The translations under genes were made by a program, and so were the position numbers. Of a stretch of 64,000 nucleotides of DNA, positions 17,897 to 26,004 are shown in pieces. The notes beneath the pieces are model-generated. The model saw only the letters and a list, made by a program, of their open reading frames with translations. It was not told where the DNA came from and did no database searches. The first letter of the stretch is position 1; each line of letters begins with the position of its first letter. Origin of the DNA: CAMAVH01 sp046297835 (GTDB lineage: Bacteria > Pseudomonadota > Alphaproteobacteria > SMXQ01); NCBI GenBank assembly GCA_046297835.1, contig JBKBHI010000012.1:45050-109049 (forward strand). The letters are read 5' to 3'.

Positions 17897-17971
17897 GGGC
17901 GCGTAGCTCAGCGGTAGAGCACTACCTTGACATGGTAGGGGTCACAGGTTCAATCCCTGTCGCGCCCACCA
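17897..17971 (+). tRNA. tRNA-Val (GAC)
   Basis: A complete 75-base cloverleaf including an encoded CCA end (17969-17971). Acceptor arms GGGCGCG and CGCGCCC pair fully. The anticodon stem CTACC/GGTAG encloses TTGACAT, giving anticodon GAC at 17929-17931. The T arm ACAGG-TTCAATC-CCTGT is canonical. It reads GUC (and GUU) valine codons. No integrase or duplicated 3' end is seen beside it. Confidence 0.97.
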
Positions 17972-18130
17972 CTTCCCCGTCTTCCGCATCACTCTTGGCC
18001 GCCGTTGCGCTGGATCAATGCGCGTGGTCCGCCGCGCAGCGAATCTGCTTTTCGTGCCGGATGTCGTCGGCGCGAAACCCTTTTCCAAACGCCGCTTGCG
18101 CGCCGATGCCGTAGAGCTAAAGTCCCGGCC

Positions 18131-18727
18131 ATGTTCCACTTTCCGATCCCGCCGCGCCCCCCCGTCCAGCCCCGACTGCCGAATTTCGTCTGGGGCGACG
18201 GGCTGTTCACCAACGACGAGATCGACAAGATCAACGCCTACGCGATGTTGCAGCCGGCCAGTCAGGTCAAGGTCGGGATGGATCTCGCTTATCGCCCCGA
18301 GCTGAACCGCTCGATCACCCGTTGGCTGCCGCCGAGCGCCGAATCGGCGTGGATCTATCAGAAAATCACCTCGACGGTGGCGCTGCTCAACTCGCGGCAT
18401 TACCAGTTCGACATCAGCGGCATGGACGAGCCGCTCTATCACATCACCTATCCGTCGAGCGATCTCGGCCATTACGATTGGCACACCGACGTCTCGGTCG
18501 ACGACCAGCCCGCCCGCAAGCTCTCGATCACCTTCCAGATGAGCGATCCGGCGACCTATGACGGCGGCAGCCTGGAAATGAATGCCGCCGGCCATGTCGA
18601 AACCTGCCCGCGCGAGCGCGGCAAGCTCATCCTGTTCCCCTCGTTCCAGCTGCATCGGGTCACGCCGGTCACGCGCGGCGTGCGCCACGCGCTCGTCGCC
18701 TGGATCGTCGGCCCGCCGTTGCGCTGA
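18131..18727 (+). CDS. PKHD-type 2OG-Fe(II) oxygenase, tandem copy 1
   Basis: A 198-residue dioxygenase that should use O2 and 2-oxoglutarate to hydroxylate an unknown substrate. The double-stranded beta-helix holds the iron ligands H118-x-D120 (HYDWHTD) and H175 (QLHRVTPV), with R185 placed to bind 2-oxoglutarate. The N-terminal ~95 residues (MFHFPIPPRPP, then FVWGDGLFTNDEIDKINAYA) are shared by all three copies. The ATG at 18131 is the start shared with the paralogues; in-frame sequence upstream to 18005 looks non-coding. Copy 2 follows after 14 bp, so they are probably co-transcribed. Confidence 0.9.
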   Translation: MFHFPIPPRPPVQPRLPNFVWGDGLFTNDEIDKINAYAMLQPASQVKVGMDLAYRPELNRSITRWLPPSAESAWIYQKITSTVALLNSRHYQFDISGMDEPLYHITYPSSDLGHYDWHTDVSVDDQPARKLSITFQMSDPATYDGGSLEMNAAGHVETCPRERGKLILFPSFQLHRVTPVTRGVRHALVAWIVGPPLR

Positions 18728-18741
18728 TCGGGATTCAGGCC

Positions 18742-19341
18742 ATGTTCCATTATCCGGTTCCGTCTCACCCCATCGTGCGCAAGCGCACGCCGCCCTATGT
18801 ATGGGGCGAAGGCTTGTTCAACGTCGCCGAGTTGGACAAGATCAACGCTTACGCCGCGAACCTGCCGGCCAAGCAGGTGCGGGTGGGCGAGCAAGCCCTG
18901 ACCTATAAGCCCGAGGTCAACCGCTCCATCGTGCGGCATTTGCCGCCCAGCGCCGACACGCTGTGGATCTACCAGAAGATCAGCACCATGGTGTCGCTGC
19001 TCAACGCGCAGCATTACCGGTACGACATCACCGGCTTCGACGAGCCGCTCTATCACGTGACCTATTTGGCCGACGACAAGGGCCATTACGATTGGCACAT
19101 CGACAAGAACGGCGACAATCAGCCGACGCGCAAACTGTCGATCACGTTCCAGATGAGCGACCCGGCGAGCTATGACGGCGGCAATCTCGAGATCAACGCG
19201 TACGGCGCGATCGACGTCTGTCCGCGCGAACGCGGCCGGCTGATCCTGTTCCCTTCTTACGAAATCCACCGGGTGACGCCGGTCACGCGCGGCACCCGTT
19301 CGGCGCTCGTCGCCTGGAGCGTCGGCCCGCCGTTCCGCTAA
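18742..19341 (+). CDS. PKHD-type 2OG-Fe(II) oxygenase, tandem copy 2
   Basis: A 199-residue paralogue of the genes on either side. Iron ligands are H119-x-D121 (HYDWHID) and H176 (EIHRVTPV), with R186 for 2-oxoglutarate. All catalytic residues are kept, so it should be active. It has one residue more before the iron site than the other copies and ends in the same VGPPFR motif. The divergence is spread through the protein, so the duplication is old. The substrate is unknown; PiuC/YbiX-type relatives are often linked to iron metabolism, but no such gene is nearby. Confidence 0.9.
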   Translation: MFHYPVPSHPIVRKRTPPYVWGEGLFNVAELDKINAYAANLPAKQVRVGEQALTYKPEVNRSIVRHLPPSADTLWIYQKISTMVSLLNAQHYRYDITGFDEPLYHVTYLADDKGHYDWHIDKNGDNQPTRKLSITFQMSDPASYDGGNLEINAYGAIDVCPRERGRLILFPSYEIHRVTPVTRGTRSALVAWSVGPPFR

Positions 19342-19479
19342 CCGTCGTCGACGTTTCGACGGGCGCACTCGCGGCCGCTATTGCAGCCATGGCGCGCGCC
19401 GCTGTTGCCGAAAGGGCTGCGGATTCACGCAGTCTTGATTTGCGCCCGCCTGCGGCGGGTCTACCCTCGATTAAGCGCC

Positions 19480-20067
19480 ATGTTCCACTTTCCCATTCCG
19501 CCGCGTCCGCCGGCTCATGACCCTCTGCCCAACTTCGTGTGGGGGGCCGGCCTTTTCACCAACGCGGAATTGGACAAGATCAACGCTCACGCCGAAACCA
19601 TCCCGGCGCAGCAGGTGACGGTCGGTCGCGACCTGACCTACAAGCCTGAGGCCAACCGCTCGGTCGTGCGCTCGTTGGCGCCGTCGAAGGATACGGTCTG
19701 GATCTACCAGCGCATCACCTCGATGGTGGCGCAGCTCAACGCCAGGCATTTCCAGTTCGAAATCTCCGGCCTGGACGAGCCGCTGTATCACGTGAGCTAC
19801 GACGCCAAAGATCAGGGCCATTATATGTGGCACACGGACGTCGGCTCGACGACGCGCAAGCTCTCCATCACTTTCCAGATGACCGATCCGGCCGACTACG
19901 ACGGCGGCGATCTCGAGATGAACGCCTTTGGCGTGGTCGACAAATGCCCGCGCGAGCGCGGCACCCTGATCCTGTTCCCGTCCTACCATGTGCATCGGGT
20001 GACGCCGGTGACGCGCGGCCGGCGCTCGGCGCTGGTGGCCTGGATCGTCGGGCCGCCGTTCCGGTGA
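19480..20067 (+). CDS. PKHD-type 2OG-Fe(II) oxygenase, tandem copy 3
   Basis: A 195-residue third paralogue, 138 bp after copy 2, so it may have its own promoter. Iron ligands are H118-x-D120 (HYMWHTD) and H172 (HVHRVTPV), with R182 for 2-oxoglutarate. A loop after the iron site (residues 121-126) is three to four residues shorter than in copies 1 and 2, which may change substrate choice. The ATG at 19480 (MFHFPIPPRPPAHD) lines up with the other copies; in-frame sequence back to 19381 is probably not translated. Confidence 0.9.
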   Translation: MFHFPIPPRPPAHDPLPNFVWGAGLFTNAELDKINAHAETIPAQQVTVGRDLTYKPEANRSVVRSLAPSKDTVWIYQRITSMVAQLNARHFQFEISGLDEPLYHVSYDAKDQGHYMWHTDVGSTTRKLSITFQMTDPADYDGGDLEMNAFGVVDKCPRERGTLILFPSYHVHRVTPVTRGRRSALVAWIVGPPFR

Positions 20068-20136
20068 ACCTATAACTCATTGGTTCTGAATAGATTTTCT
20101 GGATTTTTCGGATGCGTCATGCCGCATCCGGCCCGG

Positions 20137-20165
20137 TTGACAGGCCATCCGTCGCCCTCTATGTT
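20137..20165 (+). promoter_or_regulatory. Sigma70 promoter of rpmJ
   Basis: A perfect TTGACA (20137-20142), a 17-base spacer, and TATGTT (20160-20165). It lies about 70 bp upstream of the bL36 start codon, so the gene has its own strong promoter. Confidence 0.75.
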
Positions 20166-20233
20166 CCGCGCCTCACCGAAATTCCGGTCCTGACGCCCGA
20201 TCGCGGCAGGCTGTTTCCTTGAACGAGAGCGCC

Positions 20234-20359
20234 ATGAAGATCGTCAATTCCCTGAAGTCGGCGAAGACCCGCGACAAGAACTGCCGCATCGTGCGCCGCA
20301 AGGGCCGCGTCTACGTCATCAACAAGAAGAACCCCCGCTTCAAGGCGCGCCAGGGCTAA
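20234..20359 (+). CDS. rpmJ: Ribosomal protein bL36
   Basis: A 41-residue 50S subunit protein, MKIVNSLKSAKTRDKNCRIV... ending in RFKARQG. It matches the alphaproteobacterial zinc-free bL36 in length and in the conserved VRRKGRVYVINK core. One cysteine (C17) is present but not the CCCH zinc set. The ATG is preceded by GAACGAGAG. It is monocistronic here, with its own promoter and a shared terminator, as is usual when it lies outside the main ribosomal operons. Confidence 0.96.
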   Translation: MKIVNSLKSAKTRDKNCRIVRRKGRVYVINKKNPRFKARQG

Positions 20360-20424
20360 CCAGCCCGGAGGGCTGATTCAGTCCCGCGCCCGGCTCCGGC
20401 CGGCGGAAGCGACCCCGGCGCTAG

Positions 20425-20475
20425 CCGACAAACGAAAAGGGCGGACCCGATGGGTCCGCCCTTTTCGTTTGTCGG
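20425..20475. terminator. Bidirectional terminator between rpmJ and pyk
   Basis: A perfect 24 bp stem (20425-20448 with 20452-20475) with a 3-base loop. It contains an A-run on one arm and a T-run on the other, so it can stop convergent transcripts from both rpmJ and pyruvate kinase. Confidence 0.9.
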
Positions 20476-20496
20476 GTCGGGGGCCTAGGGCGCCGC

Positions 20497-21933
20497 TCAA
20501 TCCTTCTCGAAACGGGTGCCGCCGACTTTGACGATGCGCAGCACGTTGGTGCCGCCCGGCGTGCCGAACGGCACGCCCGCAGTGACGATCAGGCGCTGGC
20601 CGTTCTTGGCGAAGCCTTCGCTGAGGGCGATGCGCGCCGCCTTCTCGACCATGGTCGCGAAGTTGCGGACGTCGGCGGTGTGGACCGGATGGACGCCCCA
20701 CACCAGCGCCAGCTTGCGCGCCGTCGACATCAGCGAGGTCAGGCCCAGGATCGGCACGGTCGGGCGCTCGCGCGCCGCGCGCATGCTGGTGGTGCCTGAC
20801 GTGGTGTAGGTGACGATGGCCGAGGCCGACAGCGTCTGCGCCGATTGGCGGGCGGCGGCGGAAATGGCGTCGGAACTGTCCGGCTCCGGGGCCGGCCGGT
20901 CGGCGTCGATGAAGCGGCGCGACAGTGGATCGGCTTCGACCTGCTTGATGATGCGATGCATCATCTCGACCGCGAGGATCGGATATTCGCCGACCGCGGT
21001 TTCCGCCGACAGCATCACCGCGTCGGCGCCGTCGTAGACGGCGGTGGCGACGTCGGAGGCTTCGGCGCGCGTCGGCGCCGGCGAGGAGATCATCGATTCG
21101 AGCATCTGCGTCGCGACCACGACCGGCGTGCCGGCCTTGTGGCAGGCGCGCACGATGCGGCGCTGCAGGATCGGCACTTCCTCGGGCAGCATCTCGACGC
21201 CAAGATCGCCGCGCGCCACCATCACGGCGTCGGCCAGCTTGATGATCGCGTCGAGATGGGCGATGGCGGCAGGCTTTTCCAGCTTGGCGCAGATGCCGGC
21301 GCGGCCCTTGACGATCTTGCGGACGTCTTCGATATCCTTGGGGCGCTGCACGAAGCTGAGCCCGACCCAGTCGACGCCGAGCTTGAGTCCGTTCTGTAGG
21401 TCGATCTTGTCCTTCGGCGTCATGGCCGCGAGCGGCAGCACCGCGTCGGGCACGTTGAGGCCCTTGCGGTCGGAGATTTCGCCGCCCGTGATCACCTTGG
21501 TCTCGGCGAAGTCCTTGCCGCATTTGACCACGCGCAGGCGGATCTTGCCGTCGTTGATGAGCAGGTCCTGCTTGGGCGCCAGCGCCGCGAACACTTCCTT
21601 GTGCGGCAGGCCGACGCGCGTGACGTCGCCCGGCGTCTTATCCATGTCGAGGCGGAAGGACTGCCCCGCCTTCAGCATCACCGGCCCCTTGGCGAAGGTG
21701 GCGACGCGCAGCTTGGGCCCTTGCAGGTCCATCAGGATGGCGATGGGGCGGCCGTGCTTGGCCTCGATGGCGCGGATCGCGTCGACGCGCGCGCGATGGT
21801 CCTCGATGCTGCCGTGGCTGAAATTCAGCCGGAAGATGTCGGCGCCGGCGAGGAACAGTTTTTCGAGGACCTCGGGAGACGACGTGGCCGGTCCCAAGGT
21901 GGCGATGATTTTGGCACTTCTAAAACGACGCAT
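20497..21933 (-). CDS. pyk: Pyruvate kinase
   Basis: A 478-residue glycolytic enzyme converting phosphoenolpyruvate and ADP to pyruvate and ATP. The A domain begins KIIATLGPAT with FRLNFSHG near 34. The catalytic loop is LMDLQGPKLRV, the B domain follows, and the active-site segment VMVARGDLGVE lies near 237. The C domain runs from about 350. Length is normal for the bacterial enzyme. It is monocistronic, closed by the bidirectional terminator. Phosphofructokinase and glucokinase are elsewhere in the window, but not in one operon with it. Confidence 0.97.
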   Translation of the reverse strand: MRRFRSAKIIATLGPATSSPEVLEKLFLAGADIFRLNFSHGSIEDHRARVDAIRAIEAKHGRPIAILMDLQGPKLRVATFAKGPVMLKAGQSFRLDMDKTPGDVTRVGLPHKEVFAALAPKQDLLINDGKIRLRVVKCGKDFAETKVITGGEISDRKGLNVPDAVLPLAAMTPKDKIDLQNGLKLGVDWVGLSFVQRPKDIEDVRKIVKGRAGICAKLEKPAAIAHLDAIIKLADAVMVARGDLGVEMLPEEVPILQRRIVRACHKAGTPVVVATQMLESMISSPAPTRAEASDVATAVYDGADAVMLSAETAVGEYPILAVEMMHRIIKQVEADPLSRRFIDADRPAPEPDSSDAISAAARQSAQTLSASAIVTYTTSGTTSMRAARERPTVPILGLTSLMSTARKLALVWGVHPVHTADVRNFATMVEKAARIALSEGFAKNGQRLIVTAGVPFGTPGGTNVLRIVKVGGTRFEKD

Positions 21934-21990
21934 GGGCGAATCTTAAACCGTTGATGTGACAGAAGCCAGTCCGTCGCGCGCGGCGCGCTT

Positions 21991-22887
21991 TCACCGTCGC
22001 GCGAGCCAGATGCCGGCGAGCACGACGAGGCCGCCGGCAAGCTGCAGCGGCCCGAGCGCTTCGCCGAACAGGATCCAGGCGAAAATCGCCGCGCCGACCG
22101 GCTGGATCAGCAGCGTGAGAGCGGAAAACCCCGCCGGCAGATGGGCCATGGCGTAGGTGATCAGGCTCTGGCCGCCGACATGGCTGAGCAGCGCCAGGCC
22201 GAGCAGGACGAGCCAGCCGGCGAGGCTGGCGGGCAGCAGCGGCCCGCCCTCGGCGATCCAGGCGGCGGGCAGCAGGATCGCCGCGCCGACCATGGCGGTC
22301 CAGGTCATGATCGCGGCCGTGGTGAAGCGCGCGCGCAGCCGTTTCACGGTCAGGAAATAGCAGCTGTAGAACAGGGCGGTGAGGATCGCGAGCCCGTCGC
22401 CGACCAGCGTGCTCTCGCCCGGCTTGAAGCCGCCGCGGCTGAGCAGGGCGCAGCCGACGACGGACAGGGCGAGGCCGGCGAGAAAGCCCCGCGTCGGCCG
22501 CTCGCGCCACAGCAACCAAGCGCCGAGCGTCACGAAGATCGGCGCGTTGTTGGCGAGCAGGGTGGCGTTGGCGACGCTGGTGTAGCCGAGCGAGGAGTGC
22601 CAGGCGGCGAGATCGCCGGCGAAGAACAGGCCCGACAGGGCGAGCAGGCCGGCGTCGCGCCAACTCGCCGGGCCGCGCTGCTGGCCTTCCCCTTTTTCCA
22701 GCGCCAGCCACAGCCAGAACAGCGGCAGGCCGAGAACGAGGCGATGGACGGCCGTGGCGATCGGGCCGATCTCGCTGAGGCGCATGAAGATCGGGCTGAA
22801 GGCGATGGCGATCGCGCCGGCGATCAGCGCGGCGAGGGCGAGGCGGGCGTGCGGCGAGGCCGGCAGGGCGGAAATGACGGGGGGCAT
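21991..22887 (-). CDS. EamA/DMT-superfamily permease
   Basis: A 298-residue inner-membrane protein with ten hydrophobic helices formed by two EamA repeats. The second repeat ends with the typical ALTLLIQPVGAAIFAWILFGE. Relatives export amino acids or other metabolites; this substrate is unknown. ATG 22887 was chosen: extending to 23130 would run through the divergent amidohydrolase gene. Only 37 bp separate the two divergent starts, so they share a promoter region and perhaps a regulator. The end lies 57 bp from the pyk start. Confidence 0.85.
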   Translation of the reverse strand: MPPVISALPASPHARLALAALIAGAIAIAFSPIFMRLSEIGPIATAVHRLVLGLPLFWLWLALEKGEGQQRGPASWRDAGLLALSGLFFAGDLAAWHSSLGYTSVANATLLANNAPIFVTLGAWLLWRERPTRGFLAGLALSVVGCALLSRGGFKPGESTLVGDGLAILTALFYSCYFLTVKRLRARFTTAAIMTWTAMVGAAILLPAAWIAEGGPLLPASLAGWLVLLGLALLSHVGGQSLITYAMAHLPAGFSALTLLIQPVGAAIFAWILFGEALGPLQLAGGLVVLAGIWLARR

Positions 22888-22924
22888 GATGCGGACGGGG
22901 GTTTCGCGGCTATACTCGCACATC

Positions 22925-23740
22925 ATGCCGTCCGACGCGCTTATTTCCGCATCTTCGCTGTTGCAGCCCGGCGATCCGCCGCCGGTCGAGATCGTCAATA
23001 TCGGCGGCCGCGCGCCGGCCGTGCTGGTCTGCGACCATGCCAGCAACGCCGTACCGGCGAAGCTGCGCAAGCTCGGCCTCGACGAGACCACGCTCGGCCG
23101 CCATATCGCCTGGGACATCGGCATCGCCATGGTCGGCCGCCGGCTCGCCGCGCTGCTCGACGCGCCGCTGCTGCTCGCCGGCTATTCGCGCCTCGTCATC
23201 GACCTCAACCGCGATCCCGGCGATCCGACCTCGATCTGCGCCATCAGCGACCGCAGCGTCGTCCCCGGCAACCGCGATCTGCGCCATTCCGCGCGCGCCG
23301 CGCGCATCGCCGAGATTTTCGCGCCCTATCAGGATGCCGTGGCGGCCGCCATCGCCGCCAAGGCCGCCTTACGTTCGCGCGCCTCGGGCGCGACTCCGGC
23401 CGTCGTCTCGCTGCACAGCTTCACGCCGGTCATCTCCGGCTGGGGCCATGAGCGTCAAGAGCGGCCCTGGCATGTCGGCGTGCTTTACCATCGCGATCAC
23501 GGATTGGCGGCGGCCACGCTCGCCGCCTTGCGCGCGCGCGGCGATCTCGTCGTCGGCGACAACGAGCCCTATTCGGCCAAGAACGGCCACGGCTACACGC
23601 TGGCGACCCATGCGGAACCCGCCGGCTTGCCCAATGTGGAGATCGAACTGCGCCAGGATTTGATCGGCGATGCCGCCGGCGCGGACCGTATGGCGGAGAT
23701 CCTGGCGGGCGCGCTCAAGCCGTTGCTGGCCGGCCTTTAA
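22925..23740 (+). CDS. N-formylglutamate amidohydrolase family protein (second copy)
   Basis: A 271-residue member of the same amidohydrolase family as 16779-17720, but from a shorter, distinct branch. Metal-site segments are LVCDHASNAVP near residue 35 with a histidine, HIAWDIG near 60, LVIDLNRDPGDP near 90, SLHSFTPVISG near 163, and NVEIELRQDLI near the end. The ATG at 22925 follows a TATACT-like -10 element; frames further upstream cross the divergent permease start. The deformylation substrate may be N-formylglutamate or another acyl amino acid. Confidence 0.87.
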   Translation: MPSDALISASSLLQPGDPPPVEIVNIGGRAPAVLVCDHASNAVPAKLRKLGLDETTLGRHIAWDIGIAMVGRRLAALLDAPLLLAGYSRLVIDLNRDPGDPTSICAISDRSVVPGNRDLRHSARAARIAEIFAPYQDAVAAAIAAKAALRSRASGATPAVVSLHSFTPVISGWGHERQERPWHVGVLYHRDHGLAAATLAALRARGDLVVGDNEPYSAKNGHGYTLATHAEPAGLPNVEIELRQDLIGDAAGADRMAEILAGALKPLLAGL

Positions 23741-23796
23741 CCGGCCGGCTAAACTCCCATTTAAATTCGATCATGGCCTATCGCCGAGGAGCCCCG

Positions 23797-24105
23797 ATGG
23801 ACGACCGCACCCGCACCGAACTCGAAGCCGCCGCCTTCCGCAAGCTGGTGGCGCATTTCCAGGAGCGCACCGACGTCCAGAACATCGACCTGATGAATCT
23901 GGCCGGCTTCTGCCGCAACTGCCTGTCCAAATGGTACAAGGCCGCCGCCGACGAGCAGGGCGTCAATGAAGTGACCGACGACGCCGCGCGCGAGGCGGTC
24001 TACGGCATGCCCTACGCCGAGTGGAAAAAGAAATTCCAGAAGGAAGCGACGCCCGAACAGCTCGCCAAGATGGCGGCCATCGCGGCGGAGCCGCATAAGC
24101 ACTAA
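23797..24105 (+). CDS. DUF1244 family protein
   Basis: A 102-residue cytoplasmic protein of the DUF1244 family, common in alpha- and gammaproteobacteria. The signature FCRNCLSKWYKAAADEQG lies near residues 47-64. Its two cysteines could bind metal. ATG 23797 is preceded by GAGGAG and preferred to 23773. No biochemical role is established. The last six codons and the stop (AEPHKH-stop) belong to the first unit of a 26 bp tandem repeat that continues past the gene (24085-24160). Confidence 0.9.
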   Translation: MDDRTRTELEAAAFRKLVAHFQERTDVQNIDLMNLAGFCRNCLSKWYKAAADEQGVNEVTDDAAREAVYGMPYAEWKKKFQKEATPEQLAKMAAIAAEPHKH

Positions 24106-24160
24106 GCCCGGCGGAGCCGCATAAGCACTAAGCCCGGCGGAGCCGCATAAGCATTGAGCC
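24085..24160. repeat. 26 bp tandem repeat x3 spanning the DUF1244 stop codon
   Basis: Units at 24085-24110 and 24111-24136 are identical; 24137-24160 is a third copy with changes near its end. Each unit carries the last codons and the stop of the DUF1244 gene. Because 26 is not a multiple of three, each copy would be read in a different frame. There are no spacers, so it is not a CRISPR. Confidence 0.9.
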
Positions 24161-24177
24161 AGAAGCGCTAGGCCGGC

Positions 24178-24675
24178 TCAGCCGGCCGCGAGCATCGACG
24201 GCCCGAAGGCGATCGTGGCGTAGATCACCCACAGCGGCACGAGGCCGACGAGCAGCGCCGCCTGCGGCGATGTGGTCCGCACCGTCCAGGCGACCCAGGC
24301 GCCGAACGGAATGGTGACGAGGTTGCCGATGAAGCCGGGAATGCGGCTTTCCGGCGCCAGCCCGTAGAACGTGTAGGCGGCGCAGAACAGGATCAGCCAG
24401 ACGATCAGCCGGGCGTGACGAAAGCGGAGCGGCGTCAAACGGCCCAGGGCGTGCCAGCGCGCCGCGCCCATCGCCGCGAACAGCAGCGTCCAGACGATGC
24501 CGACGACATAGCCCGGCGGCGCGTAGGCCGGCGTCGGCCGGCTGTCGGTCTGGTTCCAGCCGAAGCCGAAGACCAGCGCGTTGCAGGCGAGCGCCAAGCC
24601 GACGGCGGCGGCCATGTTGAGCCACAGGCCGGCGAGGCCGGGTTTATTGAAGGCGCGGTCGATCGTGTCGGTCAT
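24178..24675 (-). CDS. TspO/MBR-like tryptophan-rich sensory protein
   Basis: A 165-residue membrane protein with five hydrophobic helices and the TspO core YAPPGYVVGIVWTLLFAAMG near residues 54-73. The proline pair and tryptophan match the family's WxPP...vWt pattern, although the tryptophan before PP is replaced by alanine. TspO proteins bind porphyrins or sterols and affect tetrapyrrole or oxidative-stress regulation in alphaproteobacteria. ATG 24675 or GTG 24684 may start it; the MFS stop codon lies 1-10 bp upstream, so it is the last gene of the IOR-MFS-MFS operon. Family assignment is moderately firm. Confidence 0.75.
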   Translation of the reverse strand: MTDTIDRAFNKPGLAGLWLNMAAAVGLALACNALVFGFGWNQTDSRPTPAYAPPGYVVGIVWTLLFAAMGAARWHALGRLTPLRFRHARLIVWLILFCAAYTFYGLAPESRIPGFIGNLVTIPFGAWVAWTVRTTSPQAALLVGLVPLWVIYATIAFGPSMLAAG

Positions 24676-24684
24676 GACGATCAC

Positions 24685-26004
24685 TTACGTTGAGGATTTA
24701 TCGGCGGATCGCTCCGGCGGCTTGTAGCTTTCGCGTTCGTCGGGCGGCGGCAGCTCCATGGCGGCGGCCGTGCTGTGGCGGCGGCGATAGGCCCAGACCC
24801 AGAAGCCGATGGAGAGGACGGCGGCGCCGGCCACCGTGTGCTGCAAGCCGAAATGCTCGGCGGCGACGCCGATGATCAGCGCGCCGAGCGCCGGCATGCC
24901 GCGGAACAGCAGCGTATAGAGCGACATGACGCGGCCGCGCATCATCGGATCGACCGCCCATTGCAGCAGCACTTGCGTGCCGGTGCCGTTGCCGACCATG
25001 AAAAAGCCGGTCAGCGCCATGAACGGCAGGGCGACCCAGAAATTCTCCGCCAGCGCGAAGACGATCAGCGCCAGGTTCATCGCCAGCGTCTGCATGATGA
25101 TCAGGTTGGTCATGCCCTTAATCGCGCCGCGCCGCGCCAGCCAGATCGAGCCGAGAATGCCGCCGGCGCCGACCGACGCGCCGAGCCAGCCGAGCCCCTG
25201 CGCGCCGCGCTGGAACACCTCGTCGGCGAAGCCGGGCAGCAGTTCGAGCGACGGGCGCGAGGTGATGGCGCTGAACAGCAGCAGGAACAGCACCGGCCCG
25301 ATGCCCGGATGGTTGGCCGTGTAGGCGATGCCTTCGCGGATGTCGCGCGTCATGGCTTTGAGGCCGCCGCCGGCGCGCTGGCGCGGCTGGGGCCGCACCT
25401 TGAAGTAGCGCAGCGCCACCAGCAGGATGCATTCGGCGATCACTTCGAGGGCGAAGACGGCGACGACGCCCGATGTGGCGATCACGATGCCGGCGAGGGC
25501 CGGGCCGAGGAAGCGCGCCAGGTTGAAGTTCAGCGAATTGAAGGAGATCGCCGAGCTGAGGTCCTTCGACGGCACCAGCAGCGGCACCAGATTGTGGCGC
25601 GCGGCGGTGGCGAAGGGGTTGTTGAAGCCGAGCAGCAGCGCCAGCGCGAACAGCAGCCAGATGTTCATGTGACCCGACAGCGTCAAGGCCCACAGCAGCG
25701 ACGAATGGATCACGATGAAAATCTGCGTGTAGACCATCAGCCGCGCGACGTTGATGCGGTCGGCTAGCGCGCCGCTGATCGGCGCGAGGAAGATGGCGGG
25801 CAGCAAGTCGGCCATGGCGATCGCGCCGAGCCAGGCGGGCGAGCCGGTCAATTCCCAGGCGAGCCAGCCGATGGCGACGCGCTGCGCCCACATGCCGATC
25901 AAGCCCGGCACATGCGCGGCGGCGAAGATGCCGTAATCGCGGTTCTTCAGCGCGGCGACGATATTGTGGAAGCCGGCCGCGCCGCGCGGCTGCGGACCTT
26001 TCAT
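24685..26004 (-). CDS. MFS_3 (EntS-like) transporter, downstream copy
   Basis: A 439-residue MFS protein with 12 helices of the MFS_3 group, which includes the enterobactin exporter EntS. Features are GTWAQRVAIGWLAWELT-like TM1 text (here MWAQRVAIGWLAWELT), LADRINVARLM as the motif A loop, and a late RGRVMSLYTLLFRGMPALG. The start ATG overlaps the stop of the upstream MFS gene as ATGA (26001-26004), so translation is coupled. It is a diverged paralogue of that gene, and the pair may work side by side or as a heteromer. No siderophore genes are present. Confidence 0.88.
   Translation of the reverse strand: MKGPQPRGAAGFHNIVAALKNRDYGIFAAAHVPGLIGMWAQRVAIGWLAWELTGSPAWLGAIAMADLLPAIFLAPISGALADRINVARLMVYTQIFIVIHSSLLWALTLSGHMNIWLLFALALLLGFNNPFATAARHNLVPLLVPSKDLSSAISFNSLNFNLARFLGPALAGIVIATSGVVAVFALEVIAECILLVALRYFKVRPQPRQRAGGGLKAMTRDIREGIAYTANHPGIGPVLFLLLFSAITSRPSLELLPGFADEVFQRGAQGLGWLGASVGAGGILGSIWLARRGAIKGMTNLIIMQTLAMNLALIVFALAENFWVALPFMALTGFFMVGNGTGTQVLLQWAVDPMMRGRVMSLYTLLFRGMPALGALIIGVAAEHFGLQHTVAGAAVLSIGFWVWAYRRRHSTAAAMELPPPDERESYKPPERSADKSST

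Noticed and set aside
17897..17971. tRNA-Val as an attachment site of an integrated element.
   Set aside because: No integrase and no duplicate of the tRNA 3' end was seen downstream, and the following oxygenase genes have normal composition.
18131..20067. Triplicate oxygenases as an assembly artefact.
   Set aside because: The three copies differ throughout in both DNA and protein, so they are genuine paralogues.
24085..24160. Short repeats as a CRISPR array.
   Set aside because: The units are directly adjacent without spacers, and there are no cas genes.
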